A DNA stretch of 64,000 nt from Euborellia annulipes (Eukaryota > Arthropoda > Insecta > Dermaptera > Anisolabididae): NCBI GenBank assembly GCA_023213315.1, contig JAKCPI010016973.1:57096-121095 (forward strand), written 5' to 3'. This document shows positions 58,232-64,000 of the stretch, piece after piece. The notes under the pieces are model-generated. The model did no database searches. It saw only the letters and a program-made list of their open reading frames with translations, and had not been told where the DNA came from. Each line of letters opens with the position of its first letter. Position 1 is the first letter of the stretch. A program made the position numbers and the translations under genes.

Positions 58232-59049
58232 ACTAGCTGGAAAGGCGTGCCTTCGGCACGCCTTCCCACCTGGCCCTGGCGGGCGGCGTCTCGGGATGGG
58301 ATTGGTAGTTGTCCCCCATCAGTGGCGTCATTAGGGGTGGGGTGGTAGAGTTCCCGGTTCCAGTTCTCCTCCCCTCGAAACCTCATTTTCCATTTGGCAC
58401 CACTTGACATGTCATTTCTCTGTATTGTGAGGTTCCGCACTAACTTAATCGAGGGCTTCAACTTTATTTATTATTAAATTAGTTTAAACAAATATCATAT
58501 ATAATAATTACGGAGTGTCCGTCTGTCTGTCTGTCCGTCTGTCTGTCCGTCTGTCCGTCTGTCACGCTCTGTTTGACCAACTTCCCGTTGGAATTTTGAA
58601 ACGAAATTTTGCAGTCTTATAGATGACGTTATAGAGAGTCCCGGAAAAATACTCGGGTCCCAAAATTCCTATAACTTTTAGAGTTATTAATTCTTAAAGT
58701 TACGATTTCTCCCATAGGAAATGTATAGAGAAATATTTAAGTATTCTTTGCAGTTGTGTATTCTATGAAGGTAAACAAATCCTCAAGCAGGCACTGGACT
58801 GGAATACTTAGTTGTTAGTAATAATAATTTTCTTTTCAAAGAAAAGGCGAGGGTCCGCTGCAGGCGGACCCGAGCCAGCTGTTGGGGGGTCCAGGGGGGC
58901 GTAGCCCCCCCGTCTAGAAGCCACGTAGTTTTTCATAATTAAGAAAGGCGAGGGTCCGCCGCAGGCGGGCCCGAGCCAGCTGGTGGGGTCCAGGGGGCGT
59001 AGCCCCCTGGCTAGGTGCGAAGCCCGCCGAAGGCGGGCGGCGCGGCTAG
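58232..59049. mobile_element. Helitron-like ends facing outward
   Basis: Right end (plus): hairpin GCCCGCC-GAA-GGCGGGC, seven bases, CTAG, then T. Left end (minus): hairpin GGCGTGCC-GAA-GGCACGCC, seven bases, CTAG, then T. A hairpin shortly before CTAG is the Helitron 3' terminus. Internal GGGTCCAGGGGG.CGTAGCCCCC blocks occur twice. No Rep/helicase coding sequence. Confidence 0.55.
58519..58563 (+). repeat. (GTCT)n/(GTCC) microsatellite
   Basis: About eleven tetranucleotide units inside the Helitron-like region. Confidence 0.9.
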
Positions 59050-59169
59050 TTATTATTATTAATTATTAACTTCATATATTATTAAATTCATGTTGGATGG
59101 ATTTTATGAGGAACTGTTCCTTCCTAGCCAGCCGGCTCCACCTCTCGGCATTTCCTGTGTTAACCAAGT

Positions 59170-59400
59170 TGGAGTCATCCCCATTTTTAAGGCACTTAGG
59201 CCACCTCAAATTGGGTCCTTTGTGTCTCTAGGTTAAGATTTTCTTCTACTTTCCTATCTTAAGAGGACTTCGACAATGTATTAATATTATTTGCGGCAAG
59301 CTGGTCTCGAACCCGAGTTGTGTTCAAACTTCAGATACCTAATTCTCAGGTTATCCGCCTTAGATACTCGACTCCACTAACATTCATGATTAGAGACCGG
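59170..59400 (-). mobile_element. tRNA-derived SINE fragment
   Basis: B box in GGTCTCGAACCCGAG (minus), A-box-like region around AAGGCGGATAACCTGAG. Confidence 0.45.
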
Positions 59401-59639
59401 ATTTTAAGCAAAATGCTTATTGCTCAATTTTATAAGCAACCATTAGATATTTAATTTCTATACGAATTAGGAAAAACTAAGTGTATTGAGATTACATTTT
59501 TTATGCTTTTTTTGCTTTTTTTGAGTTTTCATGCTTTTTTTCCCTTTCGTGCTTATTTGAACTTATTTTACGAATATTTATAATTTTTTGTTTTTTTTTT
59601 TATTAAAAAACACTTTTTTCCCATTCATACACGCATACA

Positions 59640-59860
59640 CCAGGGTCGTATATAAGGGGGGGAGGAGGCCCGCCCCCCCACAAAAAAAAAAATTTCCAAA
59701 AACGCCGCAGTGCGAAAAAATATAGCCCTGTATAAAAAATTTTTTCCGCAGGGTGAAAAAAATTTGGTTCCGCAAAAACAAAATTTTTTGCAGGGCGGGG
59801 CGGAATAAATTTAGTTTCTTTAAAAAAAAATTTGTATCCGCCATTGGTATGAGAAAAAAT
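59640..59860. mobile_element. C/G-tract-ended element
   Basis: CCAGGGTCGTATATAAGGGGG at the left and TTTGTATCCGCCATTGG at the right; A-rich inside with GGGCGGGGCGG. Related to 52724-52966. Confidence 0.45.
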
Positions 59861-60033
59861 TGCTTATGAGATGCTTTTTTCAACTTTTATGCTTATTTAA
59901 CAACTTTTTATTCAAGTTTTTTATGCTTTTTTAAGCACTTTTTTTCCATTTTTATATGCTTTTTTGTCCGGTCTTTATTCATGATATTGGAACCTTCGTT
60001 CCGCCCCCTTCTCATATTAACCCTAGCGGGCGG

Positions 60034-61317
60034 CGCACAGTGGTTTCAAATCCCAAAAACGTGGTCAAAAGTCTAAAAATAAAGTTTCATTTTGGGGACT
60101 TTTAACCCCCTAAATAGTCTTATTAATATATTTACTGTTAGAAACGACCGTTTTTGAGAACCATATGCACTTATCAGGCTCTCAAAATCTATTTGAATCT
60201 GAGCGTTGAAGGCAACAATCGGGAGCTCTCTCCGAACGCAAATAAGCATCCTTTTCTATCGCTCTCCATTTCCTTGTTTTTTTGGTTATTTCAATTTCGT
60301 CAAATGGAATCAACGACTGAAAGTAAGTATATTTCAACAATGTAAAAAAAATGCAATATAATTTGATAGTTAAATTATAGGAGCATTTCAAATAAGGTCT
60401 TATTTTTTTTATTATCCATTTCAGAAATCGCAAAAATTCAAAAGTAAATGAAACTCTTTGATTTTTTTCGTTATTTTGTCTTATATACATTGAAAGAATG
60501 AAGAAAATATACAGCTAGGAGGAGATCTTCATACAGTTGAATTCATTTAAAAACCTTTAATGTATGAATTAAAGTTGATGAAAAGGCATGAGGAACGTCG
60601 TTCCTGGCGGAGGTCCCACGACCCCAACGCATTTGTGGAGGTCCAGGCACATTTATTTATGTCAAAATAATTTAATTAGAATTTTTTATTCAATATTTTT
60701 AATACGGATTACATATAACATTAGTTTAAATAACATTAATATGCTTCGTCAAATGAATATTCAAATTCCAAAAAAAATTAAATAAAAAAAAATGTGCAGG
60801 TGCAGGCAGCTAATTTTTTTTAATTATTAATGAAGAAGGATCCAAAAAGACAGGAAAAGTTGTTTGAGAGTGGGATGTCGTGGGACTTTTTACTTTTTGA
60901 CATTTGAATTTTTGCGACTTCTGAAATGGAAAAAAAAATAAGACCTTATTTGAAATGCTCCTATTATTTAACTATCAAATTTTATTGCATTTTTTTTACA
61001 TTGTTGAAATTTACTTACTTTCAGTCGTTGATTTCTTTTGACGAAATTAAAATAACAAAAAAAAAAAAAAAAAAAAACAGGAAATGGAGAACAATTGAAA
61101 ATTATACTTATTTGCGTTCGGCGCGAGCTCCCGATTGTTGTCATAAACGCTGAGATTCAAATAGATTTTGAGAGCCAGATATGTGTATATGACTCTCAAA
61201 AACGGTCGTTTCTAACAGTAAATATACAAATAAAATTATTTAGGGCTTTAAATTCCCCAAATTAAAACTATATTTTTTACTTTTGGCCAAGTTTTCGGGA
61301 TTTGGAACCACTGTGCG
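60034..61317. mobile_element. 1.28-kb inverted-repeat element
   Basis: Arms of about 420 bp (60034-60460 and 60885-61317) are inverted, ending CGCACAGTGGTTTCAAATCCC and GGATTTGGAACCACTGTGCG. Two frames, 60182-60490 on the minus strand and 60926-61153 on the plus strand, look like homologous proteins only because the arms mirror one another. Superfamily unknown; CAGTGG ends hint at hAT. Confidence 0.82.
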
Positions 61318-61549
61318 TCGTTTTAATAAAAATCTCAATTTTGTTTCGTTTTTAACAAACTATAGGTTTTATAGAAAACTGAATCGCGTCTTATTATTAG
61401 TTAGTCCCTTTTTGAAATAAGCTAAAAATTTTGAATTGGTTCTGTCACTTCAGAATAATTGTTTGTAGAATTAGTATGTTTAAATAATAAAATTTTTTTA
61501 TTATCATATTTTTTTAATGAATACTTATGCCATTATAACCTTTATGTAG

Positions 61550-61900
61550 GGGAAAATGGGGCAAGACGGAATAATAAGAAGCTGCTATGAAATTGTCACC
61601 CATTATGAATGAATAGTTTGTCTTGTAAGGAATTTTTTCGTGAAAGTGCTGTTATTTTTGTTGGGACGTTTATTTGCATCGTTTCCTTTTGATGCTCAAA
61701 TAAGTTAAGTTACGTTTATAGGTGACTACTACATCTATGTATTCTAGTGAAAAGTGTAGTTTTTTAGGGTTTGTTTGCATATTTTACGATTGATTAAAAA
61801 AATCCCATTCGATAATGGCGACCTTGATAACTTAAAAACGCGACGCCGGGGCAAGACGGGAAACTTTTTAAGGGGCAAGATGGAATTTAAGAAAACTGTG
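61550..61900 (+). repeat. GGGGCAAGACGG-type repeat
   Basis: GGGGAAAATGGGGCAAGACGG at the left, and GGGGCAAGACGGG plus GGGGCAAGATGG at 61848-61882, suggest paired ends of a DNA element. Boundaries not resolved. Confidence 0.4.
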
Positions 61901-62069
61901 AAAATAGATCAGAAAAATAAACAGAAGAAAAAAATCATTTTTTATTTGCTTCATCTTTTTTCTTCACTTTTTATCATCTGCTTTCTTGCTTTGCTTATTT
62001 TCACTTTTCTAATTTACAATCAAAAATTAGAAATTCGAAAGTTTTTTAAGACATCTGATGAACCCGCCC

Positions 62070-62870
62070 CCCCTCCCCCCTAGGGGTGGATTTTGACAAA
62101 AAGCAGAAATCACTTTCTCGATATATATATATATATAAGGGTTCTTTAGAGACCAACATGGTATTAATAAAATTTTCCACTGAAATAACACCCGGCATCA
62201 CTTAAAGCAGGCCGAAAAATAATTTCTTTCTGAAATATTTAAAAAATTCGAAGTGTATTTTATCAAATATCTCAGAAACTATTCGTTATTTCGAAAAAGT
62301 AAATTTAGTTTCACATAACTACTTTTTATCGCGCATAAGAATTTACAATAAAAAATTAAAAATTCGAAAGTTTTTTGAGACATCTGATTAACCCCCCCTT
62401 AGGGGGGGGGATTTTGAAAAAAAACTGAAATCCGTTTTGAGATATTTATATAAGTATTGTATAGAGACCAATAACGTACAAATATTCCAAAGATTCTAGG
62501 AATTATTAAAAAAAGCATTTGAAGCTTCCTTTAATATAAATAGAAATAACCCCCCTTAGGGGAAGAATTTAACAAAAAGCAGAAATCCGTTTTGATATAT
62601 TTATATAAGTATTCTTTAGAGACCAATATCGTATTAATATTCCAAAGATTCTAGGAGTTATAAAAAACCACGTGAAAATATTACCCCCCGTTTCCCCCCC
62701 CCTTAGGGTTTGAATTTCAAAAAATCCTTCCTTAGTGGGTGCCTAGGCTATAAGACGAATATAAATTCCAAATTTCATTAAATTTGATCAAGAGGTTTAG
62801 GCTGTACGATGATGATATGTCAGTCAGTCAGTCAGTCAGTCATCGGACATTCTCTTTTATATATATAGAT
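62070..62870 (+). repeat. Degenerate tandem repeat ending in (GTCA)n
   Basis: Three or four units share CCCCCTTAGGGG, AAAAAGCAGAAATCCGTTTT, ATATTTATATAAGTATTCTT and TAGAGACCAATA. The block ends with (GTCA)6 at 62819-62842 and TTTTATATATATAGAT, an ending seen in many invertebrate non-autonomous elements. Confidence 0.65.
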
Positions 62871-64000
62871 TAACAATTTTCATTTTTCTGATAAACAACA
62901 TTTGTTTTATGCGTTTTTATAACTTTTTCTCACTTGTACTTGATGTTGTTATTTTATATATAAATAATAAAAATAAAATAAATAAAACTAAAAAGTATTT
63001 TTATATAAAAAGCAACATCACTTGGTAAAATTGATATTCCCGTGGACTAGTTCAATCACTGATCTACATAATGGCTTTTTTTCATTTTTTCTACTATGCT
63101 TATTAAATTTTTTTTTTTTTAATAAATAAAATTAAAATTTGTCTAATGAATTTAAAAAATGAATTTGTGCCATGAGATCTTGTTATTTTATATATAATCA
63201 AATAAAAAATAAATAAATAAAAAAAAAACTCTATATATAAAAAAGCAACATAACATGAATACATTTGCACAATTTTCATTAAATTTTTTTTTTTTTTTTG
63301 ATAATTCTCATTGGTATATTATTTCTAACATGAAGTTTAAAAATGAAAATCAGCCTCCCTGATCCTTTCCTCTCCTTCCTCTTACACACACTCACTCCAT
63401 TTAGGCCTTTTCTACACTTTTTTATTCCTACCTGTAGGCTAGGTTTCGTTAATCCTCTGCGAGATCTACAAGTCTTCTAGTAATTCCGAGTTCAATTCTC
63501 AAATAAACCAACTTCAGCAATACCACTTAAGGTGAAGTAATTCAGAGTGTACTTACTCAAATACCATTCTGGTAATCTTTTAGCTAATAGGAATGAAGGG
63601 TGGGCAGAATTTTTAGCTTTAGGGCTTCTCTTTCAGAATTCTTCGAGCGATTCGATGGATATGGATTGGTTACTAAGGTACTGTCTATACCTACCCCTTT
63701 AGATTAGATTAATTAGATTTAGGTGAATTTAGGAAAAAATAAAAATAAAATTAAATACAAATAACCTGACGCTTCAAATTATATAAAAATTAAATAAATA
63801 TGAAATAAATGACTGGTTCTCTCTCTCGCAGTCATTTAAAACTTTTACATCTGAGTCTCTTCATATTTTTAATATTAATAATCTTAAGCGAAGCCAACAA
63901 TACTGATTTTTTTAAAATAAAATAGTCAAAGAAAAATTGTTAATTTGAACAAATTAACCATTTTTAAATATCAATGTAAACTTTACTAATTGATAAAGTT

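Larger units (their letters stand above)
49732..64000 (-). other. Upstream intron or 5' flank of the follistatin-related gene
   Basis: Because the 49.6-kb exon is entered through an acceptor in phase 0, at least one further 5' exon with the start codon and signal peptide must lie at higher coordinates. I could not identify it in this 14 kb. The interval is repeat-rich; unlisted stretches (50.2-50.6, 53.5-54.0, 57.4-58.2 and 62.9-64.0 kb) are AT-rich and show nothing recognisable. Confidence 0.6.

Noticed and set aside
60182..61153. Two similar ~75-100-codon frames that look like a duplicated protein
   Set aside because: They lie on the two arms of an inverted repeat, so their similarity follows from the DNA mirror. 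No domain, start context or codon bias supports translation.
58519..62842. GTCT and GTCA tetranucleotide runs as a possible CRISPR or satellite array
   Set aside because: There is no repeat-spacer alternation; they are simple microsatellites inside mobile-element debris of a eukaryotic genome.

Overview
The window is 64 kb of AT-rich, intron-dominated eukaryotic DNA, most likely from an arthropod. One conserved gene is recognisable: a follistatin-related protein of the FSTL4/FSTL5 family on the minus strand. Five phase-compatible exons, read from high to low coordinates, are at 49632-49731 (Ser-rich linker), 30161-30397 (10-cysteine follistatin/Kazal module), 4456-4670 (charged linker), 1739-1879 (EF-hand 1) and 701-833 (EF-hand 2). 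Together they give 275 codons plus one base. Every splice junction has canonical GT/AG ends, and each split codon is completed correctly by the next exon. The signal-peptide exon(s), to the right of 49.7 kb, and the Ig-like and C-terminal exons, to the left of base 701, were not found here. The arthropod guess rests on the resemblance of this gene to arthropod FSTL5-like proteins, the AT-richness, and a short TTAGG-type telomere-like run. I cannot name the species.

The two large introns (25.5 kb and 19.2 kb) and the 14 kb upstream are filled with transposable-element debris. Layout: 0-5 kb holds the two EF-hand exons and the charged linker, with TTAA-flanked MITEs and a tRNA-derived SINE. 5-30 kb is the first giant intron, with hAT-type elements, TTAA MITEs, hairpin-ended repeat 'A', foldback elements, CRE-containing repeats and a LINE 3' end. 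30-50 kb is the Kazal exon and the second giant intron, with a LINE reverse-transcriptase C-terminus, more A repeats, a 49-bp-TIR MITE, a GGCCGAAAC-rich hAT, a pogo-like end and an RTE-like RT fragment. 50-64 kb is the 5' flank or upstream intron of the gene. It holds two near-identical GC-rich exon-like blocks on the plus strand (53.3 and 56.0 kb), a large foldback, Helitron-like 3' ends, a 1.28-kb inverted repeat and degenerate tandem repeats.

The most interesting material is a set of foldback elements with 13-15-bp target-site duplications that carry hammerhead-ribozyme-like cores (CTGANGA - stem II - GAAAC - GTC). The outer stem covaries between copies, and the only variable core position is N7, the one free to vary in hammerheads. 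This points to a family of ribozyme-bearing, inverted-dimer retroelements related to Penelope-like elements. Several nested insertions have readable target-site duplications, so the order of insertion can be reconstructed. No cellular tRNA or rRNA gene, no intact transposase or reverse transcriptase, and no second protein-coding gene could be supported.
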